Assembly: GCA_024235615.1 (NCBI GenBank)
Contig: JACKMB010000005.1
Location: 1 to 64,000 of the forward strand
DNA: 64,000 nt
Direction of reading: 5' to 3'
From: Thauera sp.
GTDB lineage: Bacteria > Pseudomonadota > Gammaproteobacteria > Burkholderiales > Rhodocyclaceae
The translations under genes were made by a program, and so were the position numbers. The notes under the pieces were generated by a model. That model had not been told where the DNA came from and searched no databases. It saw nothing but the letters and a program-made list of their open reading frames with translations. Shown here in pieces: positions 30,571 through 40,160 of the stretch; within the stretch, counting starts at the first letter, position 1, and the number at the start of each line of letters is the position of its first letter.

Positions 30571-30589
30571 CAACCTGGATCCGACGACG

Positions 30590-31546
30590 ATGAAAAGCTC
30601 CTCCCGTTTGCGCTGCATGCGCACCCTCGCGGCCTGCGCCGCCCTGCTCTTCGGTGGCAGCGCCCACGCCCAGGCGCTCGAAGTGGCCACCAGCTTCAGC
30701 ATCCTCGGCGACCTCGTGGCCCAGGTGGGCGGCGAGCGCGTCAAGGTACGCACCCTGGTCGGCCCCGACGAGGACGCACACGCCTTCCAGCCGCGCCCCT
30801 CGGACGCGCGCGAGATCGGCGCCGCTGCGCTGGTGGTGGTCAATGGCCTCGGCTTCGACGACTGGATGACGCGCCTGGCACGCGCGGGCGGCTTCAAGGG
30901 CAAGGTGGTGGTGGCGAGCGAGGGCATCTCGACGCTGGAGATGACGCGCAACGACGGCCACGGGCACGATCATGGCCATGATCACGACCATGGCAAGGAC
31001 AAGGGCAAGGCGGTCGACCCGCACGCCTGGCAGGACGTCGCCAACGTGCGCCGCTACGTCGCCAACATCGCCACGGCGCTCGCGGCTGCCGACCCGGAAG
31101 GCGCCGACGCCTACCGCGCTGCGGCCGAACGCTACGACGGCGAGCTGCGGGCGCTCGACGCCGAGATTCGCGCTGCCTTCGCGGCGCTGCCCGTCGAGCG
31201 GCGCAAGGTGGTGAGCTCGCACGCGGCCTTCGGCTATTTCGGCCGCGCCTACGACCTGCACTTCCTGTCGCCGGTCGGCGTCGCGAACAACGCCGAGCCG
31301 ACCGCGAAGGGCGTGGCTCGCCTGATCCGCCAACTGAAGGAGGAGAAGGTGCCGGCGGTCTTCATCGAGAACGTCGCCGACCCGCGCCTGATCGAGCGCA
31401 TCCGCAGCGAGAGCGGCGCCGGGGTGGGCGGCACGCTGTATTCCGACGCGCTGTCGAAGGCCGAGGGCCCGGCGCCGACCTATGTGGACATGATGCGTGC
31501 GAACCTCGCGACGCTGCAGAGGGCGCTCGTGGCACCGGGGCGCTGA
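30590..31546 (+). CDS. znuA: Zinc ABC transporter substrate-binding protein ZnuA
   Basis: A 318-residue periplasmic cluster A-I binding protein. The signal peptide (1-27) ends AHAQA. Expected zinc ligands are His in GPDEDAHAFQP, His in VDPHAWQD and His in VVSSHAAFGYF, with an acidic residue in the YSDAL segment. Before the second ligand lies the His-rich loop typical of zinc binders (GHGHDHGHDHDHG). It delivers zinc to ZnuBC. It has the same orientation as zur-znuCB but is cut off by REPs and a terminator-like hairpin, so it may have its own promoter or only partial read-through. Confidence 0.92.
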   Translation: MKSSSRLRCMRTLAACAALLFGGSAHAQALEVATSFSILGDLVAQVGGERVKVRTLVGPDEDAHAFQPRPSDAREIGAAALVVVNGLGFDDWMTRLARAGGFKGKVVVASEGISTLEMTRNDGHGHDHGHDHDHGKDKGKAVDPHAWQDVANVRRYVANIATALAAADPEGADAYRAAAERYDGELRALDAEIRAAFAALPVERRKVVSSHAAFGYFGRAYDLHFLSPVGVANNAEPTAKGVARLIRQLKEEKVPAVFIENVADPRLIERIRSESGAGVGGTLYSDALSKAEGPAPTYVDMMRANLATLQRALVAPGR

Positions 31547-31594
31547 GCCGGCATCACGGCTTGCGGGCAGGGCGGCGGGCATCGAACCGCTGCT

Positions 31595-31779
31595 TTCGCG
31601 CCTGCCGGCGCTCCTACATGAACCATCACGCACTGCGCCCACGTCGCTGCCGGCGCGCGAAACACCCACCATGTCATGAACCATCGCGCGCGGCGCCCAT
31701 GTTGGTGTCGGTGCACGACACGCCCGCGATGCCATGAACCGTCGCGCGGCGCCCATGTAGGAGCGCCGGCAGGCGCGAA
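31595..31779. repeat. REPs between znuA and the LysE gene
   Basis: A minus REP at 31595-31618 and a plus REP at 31756-31779 flank about 135 bases containing degenerate copies of an ATGAACCATCGCGC spacer motif that also appears near 14485 and 14601. No gene is seen. Confidence 0.8.
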
Positions 31780-31807
31780 GGCGGCGTTCGCTCCGGGGCG
31801 GGGACGC

Positions 31808-32431
31808 TCAGCGGCTCGAGGCCGCAAGCATCGCGCCGGCGCCGACGAAGAGGCCGCCGAAGATGCGGTTCTGCAGGCGCAGCAGGCGCGGGTTGCGCAG
31901 CAGCGGGCGGAAGCGGGTGGCGAGCAGCGCGTAGCAGGACATCACCATCATGTCGACCGCCACCATGGTCGCGCCGATGATCGCGAACTGCGGCCACTGC
32001 GGCCGGTCGGGCACGATGAACTGCGGCACCAGCGCGGCGATGAACACGATCGCCTTCGGGTTGGTCAGGTTGACCAGGATGCCCTGGGCGTAGAGCTGGC
32101 GACGCGACTGCACGCGCTGGCCCTCGCCGTCGCCGCCGATCGGCTCGGGCGGCGAGCGCCATTTCTGCACGCCGAGCCAGATCAGGTAGGCCGCGCCGGC
32201 GAACTTCACCACCGCGAAGGCCGTCTCCGAGGTCGCGAGTACCGCGCCGAGGCCGAGCGCCACCACGCCCAGTTGCAGGAGCAGCGCGATCTGCAGGCCG
32301 GCGATCGCGCGCAGCGCGGCGCCGTAGCCGTAGCGCAGGCCGGTCGACATCGACAGCACGGCGCCCGGCCCGGGCGAGACCGCGATCACCAGCGCGGCGG
32401 CAAGAAAGGCGAGCCACATCGTCCAGCTCAT
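31808..32431 (-). CDS. LysE/RhtB-family exporter
   Basis: A 207-residue protein with six predicted membrane segments. The family signature is near the N-terminus (AVSPGPGAVLSMSTGLRYG), with AGAAYLIWLGVQKWR and NLTNPKAIVFIAALVPQF further on. Members export amino acids or related metabolites such as homoserine, threonine and lysine. The substrate cannot be named. The start ATG (32431) gives the standard N-terminus MSWTMWLAFLAAAL. The next gene upstream on the same strand is a TSUP transporter, 47 bases away, so they may be co-transcribed. Confidence 0.88.
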   Translation of the reverse strand: MSWTMWLAFLAAALVIAVSPGPGAVLSMSTGLRYGYGAALRAIAGLQIALLLQLGVVALGLGAVLATSETAFAVVKFAGAAYLIWLGVQKWRSPPEPIGGDGEGQRVQSRRQLYAQGILVNLTNPKAIVFIAALVPQFIVPDRPQWPQFAIIGATMVAVDMMVMSCYALLATRFRPLLRNPRLLRLQNRIFGGLFVGAGAMLAASSR

Positions 32432-32478
32432 GGGAGCCTCCGCGAGGCAGGTTCAGCGAGTTCGTTCATCGGCGGCGT

Positions 32479-33285
32479 TCACGCAAAGATGCTGTGCAGC
32501 ATCTTTGCGCACAGCAGGACGAGCATTCCGGCGAACACCTTCTTCAGCGTCGCCACCGGCAGGCGGTGGGCGAGCTTCGCGCCGAGCGGGGCGAAGAAGG
32601 TGCTGACCAGGGAGACCAGCACCAGCGCCGGCAGGTACACGTAGCCGAAGGTGAGCGCCGGCATGTCTTGCGCCCCCCAGCCATTGACGAGGTAGCCGAC
32701 GGTGCCGGCGAGCGCGATCGGCAGTCCGATCGCCGCCGAAGTGCCGATCGCGTTCTGCATCTTGACGTTGCACCAGGTCATGAAGGGCACCGACAGCGAG
32801 CCGCCGCCGATCGCGACCAGCGCCGAGACGCCGCCGATGCCCAGGCCGGCCGCGCTCATGCCGAGCGCGCCGGGCAGCTCGCGCGAGGGCTTGGGCTTGA
32901 TGTTGAGCAGCATCTGGATCGACACGTAGGCCATGAAGACGGCGAAGAAGATCGCCAGCGGCACGGTGGACACGCGTGAGGCGACGAAGGTGGCGGCGAA
33001 GGTGCCGACCAGGATGCCGGGCGTGATCGCCCGCACCACGTCCCAGCGCACGGCGCCGCGGGCGTGGTGGGCGCGCAGGCTGGACACCGAGGTCAGCACG
33101 ATGGCTGCCATCGAGGTGCCGAGCGCCATGTGCACCACCTGGGACTGCGGGAAGCCCTGGGCCAGGAAGAAGGTCGTCAGCATCGGCACCATGATGCCGC
33201 CGCCGCCCACGCCGAGCAGGCCGGCGAAGAAGCCCACCGCCGCGCCGAGCACCGGGTAGGCGAGCCACCAGAGGTCGAAGGTCAT
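32479..33285 (-). CDS. TSUP (TauE/SafE) family membrane transporter
   Basis: A 268-residue protein with eight or so membrane helices and the TSUP repeats GFFAGLLGVGGGGIMVPML and GIGGVSALVAIGGGSLSVPFM, one in each half. Family members move sulfite, sulfoacetate or other small anions across the inner membrane. I chose the ATG at 33285 (MTFDLWWLAYPVLGA); the frame is open to 33402 without a credible N-terminus. It is divergent from glnS. Confidence 0.88.
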   Translation of the reverse strand: MTFDLWWLAYPVLGAAVGFFAGLLGVGGGGIMVPMLTTFFLAQGFPQSQVVHMALGTSMAAIVLTSVSSLRAHHARGAVRWDVVRAITPGILVGTFAATFVASRVSTVPLAIFFAVFMAYVSIQMLLNIKPKPSRELPGALGMSAAGLGIGGVSALVAIGGGSLSVPFMTWCNVKMQNAIGTSAAIGLPIALAGTVGYLVNGWGAQDMPALTFGYVYLPALVLVSLVSTFFAPLGAKLAHRLPVATLKKVFAGMLVLLCAKMLHSIFA

Positions 33286-33602
33286 TGCGTTTCCGTTTCG
33301 ATTGGGTGCGCGCCGCGTGCTGCGGTGCGCAAAGAGCGGAACTATCAGGCATAGCCCGGATGCCGCGCAAGGGAGAACACGTCCGCGGTGTCCTGCAGAC
33401 ACGACAGGGCGTGCGCAGACGAGGCATCGCAGCGCTCGCGCGGCCGGCGCCGCGCACGGGGCGGCCCGCCCCGTCCCGGGGCGCCGAGCCCGCGCGCCCG
33501 ATCGGCTACAATCGGGCCATCACGCCGAGCGCCAGCGGCCCCGGCTGCGCCTTGTGGCGAATCCTCATCCTTCCGCCGATCCTTCCGACTCCCGCCTTGC
33601 CG

Positions 33603-35345
<1,743 letters not shown>

Positions 35346-35369
35346 GCCCTCGCCGACAGGAGCGCAAGC

Positions 35370-35702
35370 ATGGCTATCGCAACCCGAACGACCGATCCGA
35401 TCGCAGCCTCGCTCGCCTGCCTGCGCTGCCACCTGCCACCCGGAAGCCGCGTGATCGTGTTCGGTTCGCAAGCACGCGGGGAGGCCCGCGACGACAGCGA
35501 CCTCGACCTGCTGGTCGTGGAGCCGGAGGTCCGCAACCGTTTCGACGAGATGGCCCGCCTCGCCTCCCTGCTCGGCCGTGAATTGATCCCGGCCGACGTG
35601 GTCGTGATGAGCGATGAAGCGTTCGAGCAGGAGCGCGCCCAGCCGAACACACTCGCCTGGCGCGCCGCTCGCGAAGGACGGATCCATGCATTCCCCCAGT
35701 GA
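35370..35702 (+). CDS. MNT-family nucleotidyltransferase
   Basis: A 110-residue minimal nucleotidyltransferase. The catalytic signature is FGSQARGEARDDSDLDLLV: GS at 32-33 and metal-binding D44 and D46. In characterised MNT/HEPN pairs the MNT protein is the antitoxin, AMPylating (adenylating) the HEPN toxin. The ATG at 35370 follows AGGAG with good spacing. The gene overlaps the HEPN gene by 17 bases in a different frame. It opens a tightly packed three-gene operon with HEPN and an Mrr-like nuclease. Confidence 0.88.
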   Translation: MAIATRTTDPIAASLACLRCHLPPGSRVIVFGSQARGEARDDSDLDLLVVEPEVRNRFDEMARLASLLGRELIPADVVVMSDEAFEQERAQPNTLAWRAAREGRIHAFPQ

Positions 35703-36105
35703 ACTCGCGCTCGGCCTGCTACACAGGGCACGGGACGATGGCTACGTGGTCGACCGCCTGGCGCAAGATCCCGCAGCACCGGACTGGGTCATCGGATTCC
35801 ATGCCCAGCAGGCGGTAGAGAAGGCTATCAAGGCCGTTCTCGCGAATGCGAAGGTCGTTTTCCCGAGGACGCACAACATCGCGATGCTGCTTGCTCTGCT
35901 ACAACAGAACGGAATTCAGGCTCCCGATCAGGATGTCTTTCTCGAGAGGCTTACCCCCTTCGGGGTTGCCGCCCGATACGACAGAGAACTGGATCAAAGC
36001 TTTTCCCTGAATCGAGAACGCACCCGATTGGAGATCCTTGCGCTGCTGGATTGGGCTGAAGCGATGTTGAGCAACGCGAAAAATGGCTCGGCGGGATCTC
36101 CATGA
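35686..36105 (+). CDS. HEPN-domain protein paired with MNT
   Basis: A 139-residue all-helical HEPN protein. HAQQAVEKAIKAVLA (39-53) and FPRTHNIAMLLALL (59-72) are the family signatures. The RNase motif Rx4-6H found in many HEPN toxins is not obvious: I see R61 and H63 only two residues apart. It may thus be a non-nucleolytic HEPN or use a different site. The ATG at 35686 lies inside the MNT gene, and the stop overlaps the Mrr gene (ATGA), so all three are translationally linked. GC content looks lower here than in neighbouring housekeeping genes. Confidence 0.85.
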   Translation: MHSPSELALGLLHRARDDGYVVDRLAQDPAAPDWVIGFHAQQAVEKAIKAVLANAKVVFPRTHNIAMLLALLQQNGIQAPDQDVFLERLTPFGVAARYDRELDQSFSLNRERTRLEILALLDWAEAMLSNAKNGSAGSP

Positions 36106-36995
36106 CGGTACCCAAGTATCACGAGCTGATTCGTCCGCTGCTCGATCTCGTCGCTGATGGACGCCCCCGCAACCTGCGAGAAGCTGCGCAGGAGCTTGCG
36201 GAGCGGCTGTCCCTCACGGACGAGGACTTGACCGAAACTCTGCCGAGCGGCTATCCGCGATATCTCAATCGTGTCGGTTGGGCGAAAAGCGATCTAAACA
36301 AGACCGGTCTCATTGAGAGTTGTGGGCGCGGCCTCTTCCGGATCTCTGAGAGGGGCAGTAACGCGCTTCCTGAACTTCCGCCTCAACTCGATCGGAAATA
36401 CTTCGAGGCGCGCGAACTGGGAAGCTGGAAGAGTGTTTCGGCTCCCCCCACATCGAGCGCAGGGCCCGAAGCAAGGCCCGACGAAACATTGACCCCAGAA
36501 GAGCAGATCGACGAGACACTGGCCGAACTCCAGGAAGCGCTCGAGCAAGAAGTCCTGACCCAGCTTCGGTCGATCAACCCGGCAAGCTTCGAGCGCTTCG
36601 TCGTCCGCCTGCTGGCCGCCATGGGGTACGGCGTCGGCGAAGTGACCGGACGCTCCGGCGACGGAGGCATCGACGGCGTGATCTACGAGGACCGGCTCAA
36701 GCTCGACCGCATCTACCTGCAGGCGAAGCGCTGGGCGGATGCGCCCGTGGGCGGCCCGGACATCAACGGATTCCTCGGCGCACTCGCAAAGCATGGAGCC
36801 AACCGCGGCGTCTTCGTCACCACCAGTCGATTCACGCAAGACGCAAGGCGTGCGGTCGAACTGCCCCACCTTCGGCTCGTCCTGATCGATGGCGAAGAGC
36901 TCGCCCGGCTCGCGGTCGAACACAACGTCGGCGTGTCGGTGAAGCGCAAAATCGAATTGAAGCGCCTCGACACCGACTTCTTCGACGACCTCTGA
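36102..36995 (+). CDS. mrr: Mrr-type restriction endonuclease
   Basis: A 297-residue protein with the Mrr_N winged-helix domain (about 5-90, YHELIRPLLDLVADG onward), an acidic linker, and the Mrr_cat PD-(D/E)xK nuclease domain (about 155-270). The core is GRSGDGGIDGVIYED with D191, then YLQAKRW with Q207 and K209, the Q-x-K variant of the Mrr group. Mrr enzymes cut methylated or otherwise foreign DNA. It starts in ATGA overlap with the HEPN gene. Such coupling to a MNT-HEPN pair suggests control of, or back-up for, a defence nuclease. No methyltransferase is present. Confidence 0.88.
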   Translation: MTVPKYHELIRPLLDLVADGRPRNLREAAQELAERLSLTDEDLTETLPSGYPRYLNRVGWAKSDLNKTGLIESCGRGLFRISERGSNALPELPPQLDRKYFEARELGSWKSVSAPPTSSAGPEARPDETLTPEEQIDETLAELQEALEQEVLTQLRSINPASFERFVVRLLAAMGYGVGEVTGRSGDGGIDGVIYEDRLKLDRIYLQAKRWADAPVGGPDINGFLGALAKHGANRGVFVTTSRFTQDARRAVELPHLRLVLIDGEELARLAVEHNVGVSVKRKIELKRLDTDFFDDL

Positions 36996-37006
36996 ACGCC
37001 CCCTCC

Positions 37007-38155
37007 ATGAAGACCTTGCGCCCCATCCTCCTGCTCGCCCTCCTCGCCGCGCTGGCGGGCGCGGGGGGGTGGTGGCTGACCCGCCCGACGCCGGTCGAGG
37101 TGGTGGTGCATGAGGTGGCCCGCGGTACGGTCGAGGCCACGCTGACCAACACCCGCGCCGGCGAGGTCGAGGCCTGCCAGCGCGCGAAGATGGCGACCAT
37201 CGCCGGCGGGCGCATCGAGTGGCTGGGCGTGGAGGAAGGCGACCGCGTCGAGGCCGGGCAGGTGCTGATGCGGCTGTGGCATGGCGACCTCGACGCGCGC
37301 GCTGCGGTCGCCCGCGCCCAGCTCGCCACCACGCGCCAGCGCGTGCACGAAGCCTGCACCGTGGCGGCCAACGCCGAGCGCGAGGCCGCGCGCCAGGCGC
37401 AGCTGATGCGCCGCGGCTTCGTCTCCGCCAGCGCCGAGGAGAAGGCGCGCACCGAGGCGCGCGCGCGCCGCGCCGCCTGCGACACCGCGCAGGCCGACGT
37501 CGCCACCGCCGCAGCCCAGCTCACCGCCACCGAGACCGAGCGCCAGCGCCTGGTGCTGGTCGCGCCCTTCGCGGGCACCGTGGCCAAGATCAGCGGCGAG
37601 CTCGGCGAGTACGCGACGCCCTCCCCGCCCGGCGTGCCGATGCCGCCGGCGATCGACCTGATCGACGACTCCTGCCTGTACGTGAAGGCGCCGATGGACG
37701 AGATCGACGCGCCCAAGATCCAGCCCGGCCTGCCGGTGCGCATCACGCTCGAGGCCATTCCCGGCAAGGTGTTCGCCGGTACGGTGCGGCGCGTGGCGCC
37801 CTACATCACCGCGGTCGAGAAGCAGGCGCGCACGGTGGCGGTGGATGTGGATTTTGTGAATCCCGACGAGGCGCGCGGGATGCTGGTGGGCTACAGCACG
37901 GACGTGGAGATCGTGCTGGCGACCCGTGCGGAGGTACTGCGGATTCCCACCGGCGCCTTGCGGGAAGGCGGCAAGGTGCTGGTGGTGGAGGGCGACACGC
38001 TGGTCGAGCGGACGCTGCAGACCGGGGTGGCGAACTGGGAGTTCACCGAGGTGGTGTCGGGGCTGGACGCAGGCGAGCGGATCGTGACCTCGCTGGAGCG
38101 CGAGGGGGTGGTAGCCGGGGCGAAGGTGCTGGCTCGACCCGCGCAGGCGCGCTGA
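37007..38155 (+). CDS. Membrane-fusion (periplasmic adaptor) protein, MacA/HlyD type
   Basis: A 382-residue adaptor. An N-terminal anchor helix (about 5-24) is followed by a lipoyl/barrel-sandwich part, a coiled-coil hairpin rich in Ala, Arg and Glu (about 90-180), and beta-barrel and membrane-proximal domains (FAGTVAKISGELGEY, SCLYVKAPMDEIDAPKIQPGLPVRI). It links the inner-membrane ABC pump encoded downstream to an outer-membrane channel, which is not in the window. It begins 11 bases after mrr, so read-through from the defence operon is possible. The substrate is unknown. Confidence 0.87.
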   Translation: MKTLRPILLLALLAALAGAGGWWLTRPTPVEVVVHEVARGTVEATLTNTRAGEVEACQRAKMATIAGGRIEWLGVEEGDRVEAGQVLMRLWHGDLDARAAVARAQLATTRQRVHEACTVAANAEREAARQAQLMRRGFVSASAEEKARTEARARRAACDTAQADVATAAAQLTATETERQRLVLVAPFAGTVAKISGELGEYATPSPPGVPMPPAIDLIDDSCLYVKAPMDEIDAPKIQPGLPVRITLEAIPGKVFAGTVRRVAPYITAVEKQARTVAVDVDFVNPDEARGMLVGYSTDVEIVLATRAEVLRIPTGALREGGKVLVVEGDTLVERTLQTGVANWEFTEVVSGLDAGERIVTSLEREGVVAGAKVLARPAQAR

Positions 38156-38218
38156 GCCGCACCCGGTCGCCCGCCATCCATCGACGACGCGCAACGAGGA
38201 CTTGCTTCAAGCCCGGCC

Positions 38219-38950
38219 ATGGCCCAGATCGAACTCGAGCACATCGACCGCATCTTCAAGCTCGGCGACAGCGAGGTGCACGCGCTGCGCGACATCACGC
38301 TGCGCATCGAGGCCGGCGAGTACGTCGCGGTCATGGGGCCGTCCGGCTCGGGCAAATCGACCCTGCTCAACCTCCTCGGCCTGCTCGACCGCCCCAACGC
38401 CGGCGCCTACCGGCTCGAAGGCCGCGACGTCACCACGCTCTCGGCCGACGAGCAGGCCGCGGTGCGCAGCGCCCGCATCGGCTTCGTGTTCCAGAGCTTC
38501 CACCTCGTCCCTCGTCTCAGCGCGGCTGAGAACATCGGCCTGCCGCTGGTGCTCGCCGGCGTCCCCGCGGCCGAGCGCGCGCCGCGCGTCGCCCGGGCCC
38601 TGCAGGACTTCGGCCTCGAGGGCCGTGCCCGCCACCGCCCCGACGAGCTCTCCGGCGGCCAGCGCCAGCGCGTCGCGATCGCACGCGCCACCATCATGCG
38701 GCCGGCGATGCTGCTCGCCGACGAACCCACCGGCAACCTCGACCGCGCCACCGGCCACGAGGTCACCGCGCTGCTCGAGGCGCTCAACGCCGCCGGCACC
38801 ACGCTGATCGTCGTCACCCACGACCCCGCGATGGGCGAGCGCGCGCGCCGCCGCATCCTGATGGAGGACGGCGCGATCCGGCAGGAACTGCAGGCCGCGG
38901 CGGCAGCGCCCGAGGCCCCTGGCTCCGGTTCCACCGCCCCGCCGCCATGA
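38219..38950 (+). CDS. ABC exporter ATP-binding protein, MacB type
   Basis: A 243-residue ATPase with Walker A GPSGSGKST, Q-loop FQSFHLVPRLSAAEN, signature LSGGQRQRVAIARA, Walker B MLLADEPTGNLD and H-loop VVTHD. It matches the separate-subunit form of MacB/LolD-type exporters. It overlaps the first permease gene (ATGA) and follows the adaptor by 63 bases. Confidence 0.9.
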   Translation: MAQIELEHIDRIFKLGDSEVHALRDITLRIEAGEYVAVMGPSGSGKSTLLNLLGLLDRPNAGAYRLEGRDVTTLSADEQAAVRSARIGFVFQSFHLVPRLSAAENIGLPLVLAGVPAAERAPRVARALQDFGLEGRARHRPDELSGGQRQRVAIARATIMRPAMLLADEPTGNLDRATGHEVTALLEALNAAGTTLIVVTHDPAMGERARRRILMEDGAIRQELQAAAAAPEAPGSGSTAPPP

Positions 38951-40155
38951 CCCCGGCCGACACCCTGCGCTTCGCCACCCGCGCCGCCACCGCCTGGCCG
39001 CTGCGCACTGCGCTGATGATGCTGGCGATGTCGATCGGCGTGGCCGCGGTGGTGGTGCTCACCGCGCTCGGCGACGGCGCCCGGCGCTACGTGGTGAATG
39101 AGTTCTCCGCGCTCGGCGCCAGCCTGCTGATCGTGCTGCCCGGACGCACCGAGACCGGCGGCGTCAATGCCGGCAGCTTCGTCAGCAGCACGCCGCGCGA
39201 GCTCACCAACGCCGACGCCGCCGCGCTGCTGCGGCTGTCGCTGGTGCAGCGCGTGGCACCGCTCGCCGTGGGCAACGCCGAGATCGCCGTCGGCGGGCGG
39301 CTGCGCGAGGCCACGGTGGTCGGCACCAGCGCCGATTTCCTGGAGCTGCGCGGGCTCGAGATCGGCCAGGGCAGCTTCCTGCCGCGCGAGGACTTCAACC
39401 GCGCCTCGGCGGTGGCGGTGATCGGCGACACACTGCGCAGCGAGCTCTTCCCCGGGCAGGGCGCGGTGGGCCGCATGATCCGCGTCGGCGACACGCGGCT
39501 ACGCGTGATCGGCGTACTCGCACCGTCCGGGCGCGGGCTGGGCATGACCACCGACGAGCTGGTGCTGGTGCCGGTGGCGACCGCGCAGGCGATGTTCGAC
39601 ACCAGCGGGCTGTTCCGCATCTTCGTCGAGGCGCGCGGGCGCGAGGCCCTGCCCGGCGCGCAGCGCCAGGTCGAGGAGCGCCTGCGCGCGCGCCGCGACG
39701 GCGAGCTCGACTTCACCGTGATCACCCAGGACGCCGTGCTCGGCACCTTCGACCGCATCCTCGGCGCGCTCACTCTGGGCGTGGCCGGCATCGCCGCGAT
39801 CAGCCTGGCGGTCGCCGGGATCCTGGTCATGAACGTGATACTGGTCGCGGTCACCCAGCGCACCGCCGAGATCGGCCTGCTGAAGGCGCTCGGCGCGCGC
39901 GCCGGCACCATCCGCGCCGCCTTCCTCGCCGAGGCCGCGCTGCTCTCCGTCGCCGGCGCGCTCGCCGGCTTCGCGCTCGGCCACGTCGGCGCCTGGGGCG
40001 TGCGCCTGGCCTTTCCCGAGCTGCCGGCGTGGCCGCCCGACTGGGCGGTGGTCGCCGCGCTCGCCACCGCGCTCGGCACCGGGGTGCTGTTCGGCGTGCT
40101 GCCCGCGCGCCGCGCCGCCCGGCTCGACCCGGTGCAGGCCTTGTCGAGGCGGTAG
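38947..40155 (+). CDS. ABC permease, MacB/FtsX type (first copy)
   Basis: A 402-residue permease. One N-terminal helix (about 15-40) is followed by a MacB periplasmic core domain (about 45-255) and three C-terminal helices carrying QRTAEIGLLKALGARAGTIRAAFLAEA. It is probably one half of a heterodimeric exporter with the next gene, since both are the same length and type but clearly divergent in sequence. The start overlaps the ATPase stop. Confidence 0.88.
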   Translation: MTPADTLRFATRAATAWPLRTALMMLAMSIGVAAVVVLTALGDGARRYVVNEFSALGASLLIVLPGRTETGGVNAGSFVSSTPRELTNADAAALLRLSLVQRVAPLAVGNAEIAVGGRLREATVVGTSADFLELRGLEIGQGSFLPREDFNRASAVAVIGDTLRSELFPGQGAVGRMIRVGDTRLRVIGVLAPSGRGLGMTTDELVLVPVATAQAMFDTSGLFRIFVEARGREALPGAQRQVEERLRARRDGELDFTVITQDAVLGTFDRILGALTLGVAGIAAISLAVAGILVMNVILVAVTQRTAEIGLLKALGARAGTIRAAFLAEAALLSVAGALAGFALGHVGAWGVRLAFPELPAWPPDWAVVAALATALGTGVLFGVLPARRAARLDPVQALSRR

Positions 40156-40160
40156 CGGCG

